From positions 1-64,000 of the forward strand of contig JACOEH010000014.1 in the NCBI GenBank assembly GCA_024998685.1: a stretch of DNA of 64,000 nt, written 5' to 3'. The DNA is from Nitrospira sp. (GTDB taxonomy: Bacteria; Nitrospirota; Nitrospiria; Nitrospirales; Nitrospiraceae). A program made the translations under genes and the position numbers. Of the stretch, positions 9,242 through 16,368 are shown in pieces. Position 1 is the first letter of the stretch. Each line of letters starts with the position of its first letter. A model generated the notes under the pieces. It was given only the letters and a program-made list of their open reading frames with translations. It was not told the DNA's origin and did not search any database.

Positions 9242-10738
9242 CTATAGCGTCTTGGCGTTAGGGAATGGGGGGGGGAAATTGAAGCCAAAGAGCTGCGGAT
9301 TCTCACCGATGACGGCGGCCGAGATGATGTAAAAGACATAGTCATACGTTTCTTGGGGGATTCTAAACTTTTTCAAGAGTTGCCAAAAATTTCGCTCTTG
9401 AGGGTTCTTCGGCAACTGCCTGATCATTTTGATGACATTCCCCTGTCCCCAATTATACGATGCAATCACAAGCAGTCCCGAGGCTTGAGCATCCGTCAGA
9501 TAAATCCGTTTGATGTATTTGGCTGCAGCTTCGGTCGCCATCTTGGCGTTGAAGCGATCATCCTCTGGATCGAAGCTCGGTTCGTGTTGGAGGGGACCGG
9601 GTTTGAGGCCAAATTCCTTCGCCGTTTCCGGGACAAATTGCCACATGCCTTTCGCATAGCCCATCCGAGTCTTGGGGCCGACTGCTTTGGGATCGAACCC
9701 GCTTTCCTGAAGCGCCACGTAAAAAAAGTTGGGAGGCAGGTTATTGGTAAACATGGCATTGGAAATCGTGCCGGTATAGCCTGAAGCCAATGCGCGCCGC
9801 ATGCCGGCCTGCAGGCGTTCCGTGCTTTTCCATTTGTGAATGTATTTATGGACCTCGGCCAGAAAATCCTTCGGCATCGCCGCCTCACACTCACCGAACA
9901 GACGGGCGACTCGAAACACCGCCCGATCTTGTTCGCTCATGTTCGCATAGAGACCCAATTCCTTGATAAATCGCTCGTACTTGCTCTGTAGATTCTTAAT
10001 TTCCTGCTGCTTGATCAGGATGTCTTGCAATTCTTTCGCTTGGGCGTTCCGAGCAATAATCTCCTCCAGCTGGGCAACCTGCAGTTCGACGCGCTTCATT
10101 GCATAAAAAATATCTTCGGCGGTCTTGCGAAGCGTCTCAATTTTCTGGTCTTGGACGCTGATCTTCTGCGACTGATAGAGGGCAAGACCGGCAACGATGA
10201 TGAGCAAGACTCCCACAATTCCAAGCGTGATGTAATGCCGGCGTGATCGGCGCTGTGCAATCCGCGCGACCGCTTCCCGGTAGCGTCTGGTCTGCGGTCC
10301 GGCACCGGCGATCTCGCCTTGGTGCTCTAATCGTTCCATGAGTCGAGTCACCGACTCTTGCTCTTGGTAGAGGGCGGTCCGATCGGATCCCTCCTGCAAC
10401 GATTCGGCGGGCCGATCCACGGTGATTTGCAACAAAGCATGACCTTGTCCAAGCATCACGTGGCACGATGCCGGCAACCGGGCTTCATGGACCTTCACGC
10501 CGTCGAGATAGGTTCCGTTACGGCTTCCAGCGTCGACCAGCTGCCACACGCCATCCTGCCACCGAATCTCCGCATGGAGTCGACTCACCGCCGGGTCCGT
10601 GATCACCACGTCACAATCCGGTGCCCGCCCGATGGTAAACGAGTGCGTAAACGAACGTTCATCCGTCCACGTGGTGCCCTGTTGGAGTCGCACAAACACT
10701 GATGGTGGGGTACCGATAGACTGGGGATGCTTGGGCAT
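9242..10738 (-). CDS. FHA-transmembrane-lytic transglycosylase (SLT) fusion
   Basis: 498 residues in three parts. A cytoplasmic FHA domain spans residues ~20-105, with 'FTIGRAPDCDVVI', 'VSRLHAEI' and 'SRNGTYLDG'. A transmembrane helix lies at ~172-195 and is followed by a coiled-coil stretch to ~260. A periplasmic SLT lytic transglycosylase domain fills ~330-480; the catalytic Glu is in 'ALQESGFDPKAVG' (~343), followed by 'GMWQFVP' and 'ASYNWGQGN'. Lytic transglycosylases cut peptidoglycan glycan strands. The FHA domain implies recruitment or gating by a phosphorylated partner, probably the convergent kinase or a T6SS protein. The start is the ATG at 10738, with a weak GGAAG upstream. Domain calls are secure; the link to T6SS assembly is inference. 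Confidence 0.88.
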   Translation of the reverse strand: MPKHPQSIGTPPSVFVRLQQGTTWTDERSFTHSFTIGRAPDCDVVITDPAVSRLHAEIRWQDGVWQLVDAGSRNGTYLDGVKVHEARLPASCHVMLGQGHALLQITVDRPAESLQEGSDRTALYQEQESVTRLMERLEHQGEIAGAGPQTRRYREAVARIAQRRSRRHYITLGIVGVLLIIVAGLALYQSQKISVQDQKIETLRKTAEDIFYAMKRVELQVAQLEEIIARNAQAKELQDILIKQQEIKNLQSKYERFIKELGLYANMSEQDRAVFRVARLFGECEAAMPKDFLAEVHKYIHKWKSTERLQAGMRRALASGYTGTISNAMFTNNLPPNFFYVALQESGFDPKAVGPKTRMGYAKGMWQFVPETAKEFGLKPGPLQHEPSFDPEDDRFNAKMATEAAAKYIKRIYLTDAQASGLLVIASYNWGQGNVIKMIRQLPKNPQERNFWQLLKKFRIPQETYDYVFYIISAAVIGENPQLFGFNFPPPFPNAKTL

Positions 10739-10997
10739 CAGGCAAACATCTTCCGAAGTTGGTCCGTCATGAGATCGATATAGCTATGGAGCGAGTTCGA
10801 TCATCCCCGGTTACCGGTGAACATTCCTGGAGGAGCGGCATTATTCTACGACGATTCGGTAATAGCAAGCACCTGCGACGAGGTTGCCTGACGGGTAATA
10901 CCGATGGGCTGCGCAACATACGGGACGTGAAGAACCCTAGATTGACCGGCTTGTGCAGTCGGCATGGTGGTTTACCATCCGTGTGATTCTTATGCCA

Positions 10998-12246
10998 TTA
11001 TTCAGTTTGACACCTCCTCAGTAGTGCCTGCTGGCGGAAACCGGGGGCGCTGCGATTGAAGAGCGGCTGGCCTGGTTGGCGCACGGCCAGTTCAATCGCC
11101 GCGGCGCGGCGCTGGCGTCGCTTGCCGGTCCTCAACGCGTCTGTGAGCGAATCAATGGTCATGGGCTTGCCGAGTAAGTAACGCGTCCCACTTGTGAATT
11201 CAAGCCGATGTATCCCCCACCACTTCTCGATCAATCGCGGATCAGGCCAGGGCAAATCTTCATCGGCATCCATTGCCACATTTTCATCTTCCGGATCTTC
11301 CGTTGGCCCCGCTTCAAAGCCTTCAGGCTTATCGGTGTCCAGGTCGTCATAGGCGAGATCGATTCCAGTGATGAGCATGAACGATTCTCCCACCACACGA
11401 GCGACAATTGGATTCTCCATCTGTTGAATCATCCAAGGAATGTTGGCGGGATCACCCATCACGCCGGTTGCCTGAACGGCAAGACGAAGTGTGTCAGGCG
11501 CACTGGCGAGCTTGTTCAGCCAGATCTGACCTGCTCTATAGACATCCGTCTTAGCGACGTCGCACAGGCCTGTTCACGCTGCAGACCCGCACATTCGACA
11601 AACCGTTGCAGGATGGGATTCGCTGCAGGCTCTCCGAGCAAGGCCCCGGACCAGGCAGCCCAATACCGAACCTGGTCATCCTCGGCGAGAAGATTGTCCT
11701 TCACCGCCTTCAGAAGATCCTTGCGGCCCAACTCACCAACAGACTTCAAGGCTCGGGCACGGAGGGGAAGATTTCGAGATCCCACCGCCTGGCTCAAGAT
11801 CTTCCCAGGATCTGCCCGATGCACGGCACATCCTGCGAGGCCAATCTGGCGATGGAGATGGACTTGTGAACCGAGAAAGCGATGAATATGGGGCGAAGCC
11901 TGTTCGAAGTTGAGCCACCCCAGGGCGGAAACCATACCAGTGGCGAGTTCCGGTTTAGCAATCACAGCATCAAGCACCGTCTGAATACGGGCCTCGATGC
12001 CGGATTCGAACGCCATCACCGAGGCAGCAAACACTTCCCCGGCTTCTTCATTGCCCAACGCCGCCTTGCAGAGTTCCCAGCCCGGTTCTCCGGCCACACG
12101 CAGGCCATCGAGATGTGCCTCAACACGGTCGTCCAGTTTGGCAAGATCTTTCAACGCATAGTGCGGCTGACGGACCGCGTTGGACCGAAGCAGCCATAGA
12201 AAGGCCGACCCTCGACATGCTGAGATACGATTTCCGTAATGATCAT
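10998..12246 (-). pseudogene. Frameshifted TIGR02270 (HEAT-like, T6SS-associated) gene
   Basis: A TIGR02270-type gene readable only across three frames. It opens with ATG at 12246 ('MIITEIVSQHVE'), shifts near 12210 into the frame carrying 'FLWLLRSNAVRQPHYAL', and runs on as 'RVEAHLDGLRVAG' and 'SALGWLNFEQASP'. It stops at 11516 after 'RRMSIEQVRSG'; the next frame takes over with 'IWLNKLASAPDTLRLAVQ' and runs to 10998 ('TDALRTGKRRQRRAA'). Family proteins have HEAT-like repeats and occur in T6SS loci. Two frameshifts make decay likely, though assembly error cannot be excluded. An intact relative fused to FHA lies at 16369 and another shard at 15030. The start overlaps the vapC relic stop as ATGA. 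Confidence 0.8.
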
Positions 12247-12490
12247 CGCACTTCCATAGTAATGGCTATCTCAACCTTACCGAGTACCGCCTCCAAGGGA
12301 TGCACTCGCTCACGGAACTCCGTACGGCGCATGGCTTTAACCAATCGTTCATCGGCACAGGCAGCCAAGGGGCCGCTTCTTCTACAAACCACTTCACGGC
12401 GACGCCGACGTCCACCACACAGGTCACCGATCTCGATCTTCTCGAATCAGTTTGGTGGAATCCGTCTGACGGCGTTTAGGTGTCAGACCG
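12243..12490 (-). pseudogene. vapBC toxin-antitoxin relic
   Basis: Reading the minus strand, a VapB-like antitoxin tail ('TDSTKLIREDRDR') ends with TGA overlapping a GTG at 12427. This opens a PIN-domain toxin N-terminus, 'VVDVGVAVKWFVEE', which carries the first conserved PIN Asp and the 'VKWF' block. After about 20 codons the frame jumps by two to a VapC-like C-terminus ('ADERLVKAMRRTEFRERV') that ends at 12243. The middle of the toxin, about 80 codons in normal VapC, is missing. The pair is therefore dead. The identification of the C-terminal part is less certain than that of the N-terminal part. Confidence 0.6.
12262..12320. repeat. 59-bp direct repeat, copy 1
   Basis: This 59-bp segment is repeated at 12679-12737 with about four mismatches. 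Here it encodes, on the minus strand, the end of the vapC relic ('FRERVHPLEAVL'). The second copy is joined to a hicB fragment. The repeat records a duplication or recombination between toxin-antitoxin remnants. Confidence 0.75.
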
Positions 12491-12634
12491 CGAATTCGGC
12501 CGCTCCTGGCTAACGTAACTATTCTGCCAGAAAGTTCTCCTCTGTGACTGTGCCAACTTCTGGGGAGCGTACAAGCCCTGTCAGTTTCCTCTGCTTTGTA
12601 CTACAATAACACGCATTGTGAGGAGGATTGCACA

Positions 12635-12745
12635 ATGCGGTATCGCGTCGTTCTTGAGCAAGATGAAGATGGGGTCTATGGCTATCTCAACCTTGCCGAG
12701 CACCGCCTCCAAGGGATGCACCCGCTTACGGAACTCGGCCGGTAA
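12635..12745 (+). pseudogene. hicB antitoxin fragment fused to vapC antisense
   Basis: A 36-codon frame with a strong AGGAGG ribosome site. Its first 14 residues, 'MRYRVVLEQDEDGV', are a typical start of HicB-family antitoxins. After that the reading continues through the antisense of the duplicated vapC end (12679-12737) and stops at a TAA. A real HicB is about 65-130 residues, so this is a truncated chimera. It could still be translated, but no function is expected. Confidence 0.6.
12679..12737. repeat. 59-bp direct repeat, copy 2
   Basis: Second copy of the segment at 12262-12320. It sits at the junction between the hicB fragment and a separate vapC relic, marking a recombination boundary. 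Confidence 0.75.
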
Positions 12746-13011
12746 CGACCCGCCTCAGCTGCCTTTCGCAGATCCTGGTCCAGTGTGGCCAACGGCAATC
12801 CCAGCCGCATGGCTCGCTCAAGATATGCCGCATCATAGCTGCTCAGCTTGTGCCTTCGCCCTAATGCAAGTGTGGGGGTCGTGGCATCGTGTTCCATACG
12901 CACATCAGATTCGATAGCCAGCTTGCTCAGCAAAGTCAAAAAATGAGTGGTATCAGCCGTCGTCTTTTGCTTGGATAGTTCGGCGTGGATATCACAAGGA
13001 GACGCACTCAT
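12742..13011 (-). pseudogene. Second vapC (PIN-domain toxin) relic
   Basis: The minus-strand frame from about 13011 shows the C-terminal half of a PIN toxin: 'TTADTTHFLTLLSKLAIE', then 'LGRRHKLSSYDAAYLERA' and 'GLPLATLDQDLRKAAEA'. These contain the conserved 'SSYDAAYLE' and 'LATLDxDL' acidic blocks of VapC. The N-terminal half with the first catalytic Asp is absent, and the 3' end runs into the duplicated segment instead of a normal stop. No antitoxin was found upstream. Confidence 0.65.
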
Positions 13012-13262
13012 TCAGAAGCAGACACGATTCGTCTCTCCTTTCGCACAGCGAAACGAAGCAGATATGCCGACAAGATACGCTGAGCACCAGGTGAAGCCGG
13101 GTGATCACCATACCGACCGACGTGAGGTTCATCTCGCATCAAGACTCACCGTCGGACATGTCAATGTATCTTCCACCCCTCATCTGGCGGTAGGCCAATT
13201 TGGAATCGCACGGCGGCAGCTCTTCACTTTGCATTCATCGACGCAGAATGGTTTGAGGCGCG

Positions 13263-14021
13263 CTATTCAGTCGAACCACCGGCGGTCCGCACGATGGAAA
13301 GAACAGACGCCGCAATCGTAGGTGTTCGCGATTTGATGATCACCGTACGGATGCTCAGAGCCGGCGACGAGGCACTGCTGGCCATGTACAGATCGGTGTC
13401 TCGAACGAGTTGCTTCATCAAGTCGACGAGGCAAGCTTCCGTCACGTGCCCTTTGAGCTCGTCAATCATGACCGGCGTGGCGCCGAACAATTTGTAATGA
13501 ACCGTGCCGAACGAACGAGCATCGTAGCGCCTGATGTTGCCGTCCCATCGTTCGAATTCGAGGCCGACCTTGGCCGCATAGTCGTACGTCAGCTCGATGA
13601 ACGGTGAGAAGAGAAACATGGACCCCCCGATGGCGATACCTTTTAGCGCAGACAGCCCGGAATGGGGCTCGATCGTTTCGTCGACCGTGATACGTACAGA
13701 CACGATCTTTTCATCGAGCGAATCAGACTTTCCCCCACGCGGAACCAATGTCGAGAAGAGACTCGTCTCTTGGATGCTGTTCAAGATCCGTCGTTCTGCT
13801 TCAATAGAAGGCTCTTGCGGTGCGCCGTTCCTCGAAAGTTGAAATGAGTCCATCACCAAGGGAACCCGCTCATTTCCCGGAAGCGAGCGGAAGATGTGTT
13901 CCTGGGGACCGGCTGAGGGAGGTTTCACATCGATCCAGCGGCTGCATCCGATCGTGTTGCACATCACGAACCCGGCGAGGCACGGGACCGACCACCAAAA
14001 AAAGTTCGCCGTCATGATCAT
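13263..14021 (-). CDS. Putative lipoprotein of unknown function
   Basis: 252 residues from the ATG at 14021; GAGGAG lies just upstream and a second ATG two codons later is equally possible. The N-terminus is a hydrophobic signal with 'CNTIGC' that could serve as a lipobox, so an envelope lipoprotein is likely. Inside are a strand 'KIVSVRITVDET' and a glycine-rich hydrophobic segment 'LKGIAIGGSMFLF' (~residues 125-140). No family was recognised. It starts 8 bases after the stop of the PagL-like barrel gene, so the two form an operon and perhaps act on the same envelope process. Confidence 0.65.
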   Translation of the reverse strand: MIMTANFFWWSVPCLAGFVMCNTIGCSRWIDVKPPSAGPQEHIFRSLPGNERVPLVMDSFQLSRNGAPQEPSIEAERRILNSIQETSLFSTLVPRGGKSDSLDEKIVSVRITVDETIEPHSGLSALKGIAIGGSMFLFSPFIELTYDYAAKVGLEFERWDGNIRRYDARSFGTVHYKLFGATPVMIDELKGHVTEACLVDLMKQLVRDTDLYMASSASSPALSIRTVIIKSRTPTIAASVLSIVRTAGGSTE

Positions 14022-14028
14022 CGTCTCC

Positions 14029-14721
14029 TCAGAAATAGAATGAAAACCCGCCAAAGGGCAGGCTCGCATTCAGGCCAAGATTCGGGATTGCCGTACCGGC
14101 GTTGGAGATATGATGAAAGCGATAGCCCGCATTGAAGGCGAGTTGCGGCGTGAGAAACCACGACACTCCAACCCCCGCGGTCAGCACGAAATTCAACTGA
14201 GTGGGTTCTTCATGAATGCGACCACCAAGATCAGTCCAAAACGGTCCGCCGGCGAATTCCGCATATGGACGGACTCGACCCAATGCGACGAACGTGTACT
14301 TCATCCTCGGTGTGAACCCGACGCCATGCGTCAAGAGCGGTTCTCGAAACTCGAGGTAGACCATCTCGGCGCCGAGCGAGACCTGTCCTCGGTACCAGCT
14401 GTCGCCGATCGGATCGGTGAGAGTCATCATCCATGACGGCATCAAGGCCGGTCCGTGCTGTTTGGTTGTGTGACGTTCGGTCAGTCGGTGGCCGAACAAG
14501 TAGCCGGCGGTCAGCCCGACCTCTTGGGTGCCGACCGTGATTCGAGGCACCATGTCATCGGCGTGAACGAGGGATGCGGTCATCAATGTTCCGAACACCA
14601 AGGCATTGAAAGTTCGAATGAGTAAAGAGATGCGGCTAACCAACCGAACGATTTCTTTGGGTTCGTTTGAGCTGCGTATCCAAGTATTGGTGCTCTGATC
14701 CCACATTGAACGGTTCTGCAT
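14029..14721 (-). CDS. Acyloxyacyl hydrolase / PagL-like lipid A deacylase
   Basis: 230 residues with an N-terminal signal segment (~residues 30-53) and an eight-stranded-barrel-like pattern ending in 'GGFSFYF'. The C-terminal 'YRFHHISNAGTAIPNLGLN' matches the PagL active-site region, in which His and Ser two residues apart form the catalytic pair. PagL removes the 3-O acyl chain from lipid A at the outer membrane. The position of the PagL catalytic Glu, twelve residues after the Ser, is Asn here, so activity is uncertain. GAGAGGGA precedes the ATG. First gene of a two-gene unit with the lipoprotein at 13263. Confidence 0.75.
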   Translation of the reverse strand: MQNRSMWDQSTNTWIRSSNEPKEIVRLVSRISLLIRTFNALVFGTLMTASLVHADDMVPRITVGTQEVGLTAGYLFGHRLTERHTTKQHGPALMPSWMMTLTDPIGDSWYRGQVSLGAEMVYLEFREPLLTHGVGFTPRMKYTFVALGRVRPYAEFAGGPFWTDLGGRIHEEPTQLNFVLTAGVGVSWFLTPQLAFNAGYRFHHISNAGTAIPNLGLNASLPFGGFSFYF

Positions 14722-15029
14722 TGTGAATTCCCTCTCTTCTTAATGATAGGGTGCCAGTGCATTTCTTGGGCCACACGGTCTTCAATAATCTGTGGATTTC
14801 AAGGGCATACAACTGTCTGCTCGTGCTCTATAGGGCTTGCTTCTGAATCTAAATGGATTCCGAGGTGGATCGGATTTGATGCGAAGCACTAATGAAGGGA
14901 GGATGGTGAAGGTCTCTCGATCTGTTATTCCAAGCGAGGCGAATAGGCTCCTTGTCCAACATATGTCTTCCACTCCTCATCTGCGGCATCGAGCCATGCT
15001 CCCCGGTTCTGCTGGCGGCTGGTGGAATA
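14722..15029. other. Intergenic region, no gene seen
   Basis: No recognised coding sequence between the PagL-like gene and the TIGR02270 shard. A short stretch near 14965-14990 resembles one near 13165-13190, which fits the rearranged nature of this area but is too short to interpret. Confidence 0.4.
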
Positions 15030-15240
15030 CTACGTACAAAAACGAAATGATACGGAACCACGCCGCTGCCGACTCAAGGCTGGGCCTGGATCAGCACGGT
15101 GGACGGCACAACCGACGAGACCGATTTGGCGATGGAGATGGACTGGCGAAGTGCGGAAACGATGAAGATAGGGCGAGGCCTGCTCGAATGTGAGCCACCC
15201 GAGCGCGGAGATCACACCATTGCGAATGGAACCTTGCAAA
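15030..15240 (-). pseudogene. Fragment of a TIGR02270 HEAT-like gene
   Basis: About 50 codons on the minus strand read 'ISALGWLTFEQASPYLHRF' and 'VHLHRQIGLVGCAVHRADPG'. This matches closely the central part of the frameshifted gene at 10998-12246 ('SALGWLNFEQASPHIHRF', 'IGLAGCAVHRADPG'). Both ends are missing, and the right end abuts a brnT relic. It is a shard of a third TIGR02270 copy. Confidence 0.75.
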
Positions 15241-15335
15241 AGACATCCAGAACATCCGGAAGCATGGAGTAAGTTTTACAGAGGCCGTCGAATCGTTTCT
15301 CGACCCACATGGGTTTCAACTGACAGACAGTAAAG
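15213..15335 (+). pseudogene. brnT toxin fragment
   Basis: The plus strand encodes 'CEWNLAKDIQNIRKHGVSF' followed by 'TEAVESFLDPHGFQLTDS'. This is the hallmark N-terminal block of BrnT-family toxins (pattern FEWDxAKxxxNxxKHGVSFxEAxxVFxDP). The match lacks a start codon and breaks off at the hairpin near 15331, about 35 codons into a protein normally near 90 residues. No BrnA antitoxin follows. It abuts the TIGR02270 shard, so the junction is a recombination scar. Confidence 0.65.
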
Positions 15336-15367
15336 AACCCCGCCCGGAAGGGCGAGGTTCTTTACTC
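15331..15367 (-). terminator. Strong hairpin terminator overlapping a stop codon
   Basis: A 17-bp inverted repeat with one mismatch and a four-base loop: AGTAAAGAACC pairs with GGTTCTTTACT around a GC-rich core. It includes the stop codon of the HExxH protein gene that ends at 15362 and probably terminates the long minus-strand T6SS transcript. The T-rich outer stem may replace a classical T tract. Confidence 0.7.
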
Positions 15368-16234
15368 ATCAGCGGCTTTCTGCCTCGCTTTCAAGTAGTC
15401 TGATTTCTTTTTCCCTACCTCGTCTGTCCGTCTTTCAGAGTCATCATCCATGTTGTCCCAATATTGGTACCAATCGTTCTGGAACTGAACTTCTGCCTTC
15501 TTATACTCCACTACTGTCATTCCAACCTTCCCCTTAAAAATTGGCAATAGCTGCTCCTTGAGATATCGGAGAAAGTCTTCACGATGGCAAGATTCATGAA
15601 AGCCCAAGCTGGTATTGCCGGCTTCGATATCTTCTTTAGTTGTTCCTCGACCATATGCAGAGATTGATTTCGGAGAGGCAGTGGCAAGGTATAGAGTCTG
15701 AATCGTTATGGTCCCTGTGATCGTGAATTTACTGACAAGCTTGGTAACGGTTCTTCTCTTGTTCTTTTCGATGTACTCGTATTTTGGCAACTGATATTTA
15801 ACATTCGGAGTATCAAATTTGGTTTGTGCGTCTTTGGGCAAAGCCTCACCTGGGCCATCAGGAAGTACTTCGACATCGACTTTGATATCCAGAAATTCAT
15901 TTTTCTGGCTCATCACTGAAGATTTGCGTGGTACGGTCTTAGGAGGAGGCTGCTGAGAAACAGATTTGCCTGCAGAAGCCGGTTCCGCATTTCCGGCCTG
16001 CATATCGGCCAGCTCATAGGGATACTTGGCTGACTGCATATAAGAGATGGGAATGGTTGAAGAAGGATTAATTCTTAATCCGCTAGGACCAGCTATGCGG
16101 AATTTACCAGGTCCCCCACCTCCCAGTGGGGAATCCGGATGAGCATAGTGTTCGCTCCATCCCAGCCACCAGGTAGTGGTTTGCTTGGCTGGCTTAGGCT
16201 CAGGTATTAACCAGTAAATTACGCCATGCCCCAT
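15362..16234 (-). CDS. Putative HExxH metallopeptidase-like protein, T6SS cargo candidate
   Basis: 290 residues, no signal peptide. The N-terminal ~110 residues are proline- and glycine-rich. From ~residue 112 an ordered part begins; it contains 'LGFHESCHREDFLRYLKEQ' (~residue 210), an HExxH motif in a helix followed by a charged, lysine-rich helical tail. The arrangement of a strand-rich region, the HExxH helix and a following long helix resembles DUF922-type zinc proteases, but the match is by eye only. It is the last gene of the minus-strand T6SS block, next to an FHA-HEAT protein and two immunity genes, so an anti-bacterial or regulatory protease is plausible. A strong terminator follows directly. 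No dedicated immunity gene was identified. Confidence 0.55.
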   Translation of the reverse strand: MGHGVIYWLIPEPKPAKQTTTWWLGWSEHYAHPDSPLGGGGPGKFRIAGPSGLRINPSSTIPISYMQSAKYPYELADMQAGNAEPASAGKSVSQQPPPKTVPRKSSVMSQKNEFLDIKVDVEVLPDGPGEALPKDAQTKFDTPNVKYQLPKYEYIEKNKRRTVTKLVSKFTITGTITIQTLYLATASPKSISAYGRGTTKEDIEAGNTSLGFHESCHREDFLRYLKEQLLPIFKGKVGMTVVEYKKAEVQFQNDWYQYWDNMDDDSERRTDEVGKKKSDYLKARQKAADE

Positions 16235-16368
16235 AAGACCTATTCTAGTGAATCTACGTCATGGCCTAACTGCGCCAACGCTCACATCAACGCTTAAGGC
16301 CAATGACTCTTGTTGACGCAAGCCGGAGCCTGGTGTTGGAGAGCGGCGTGTCACTGCGTCTTATTCGA

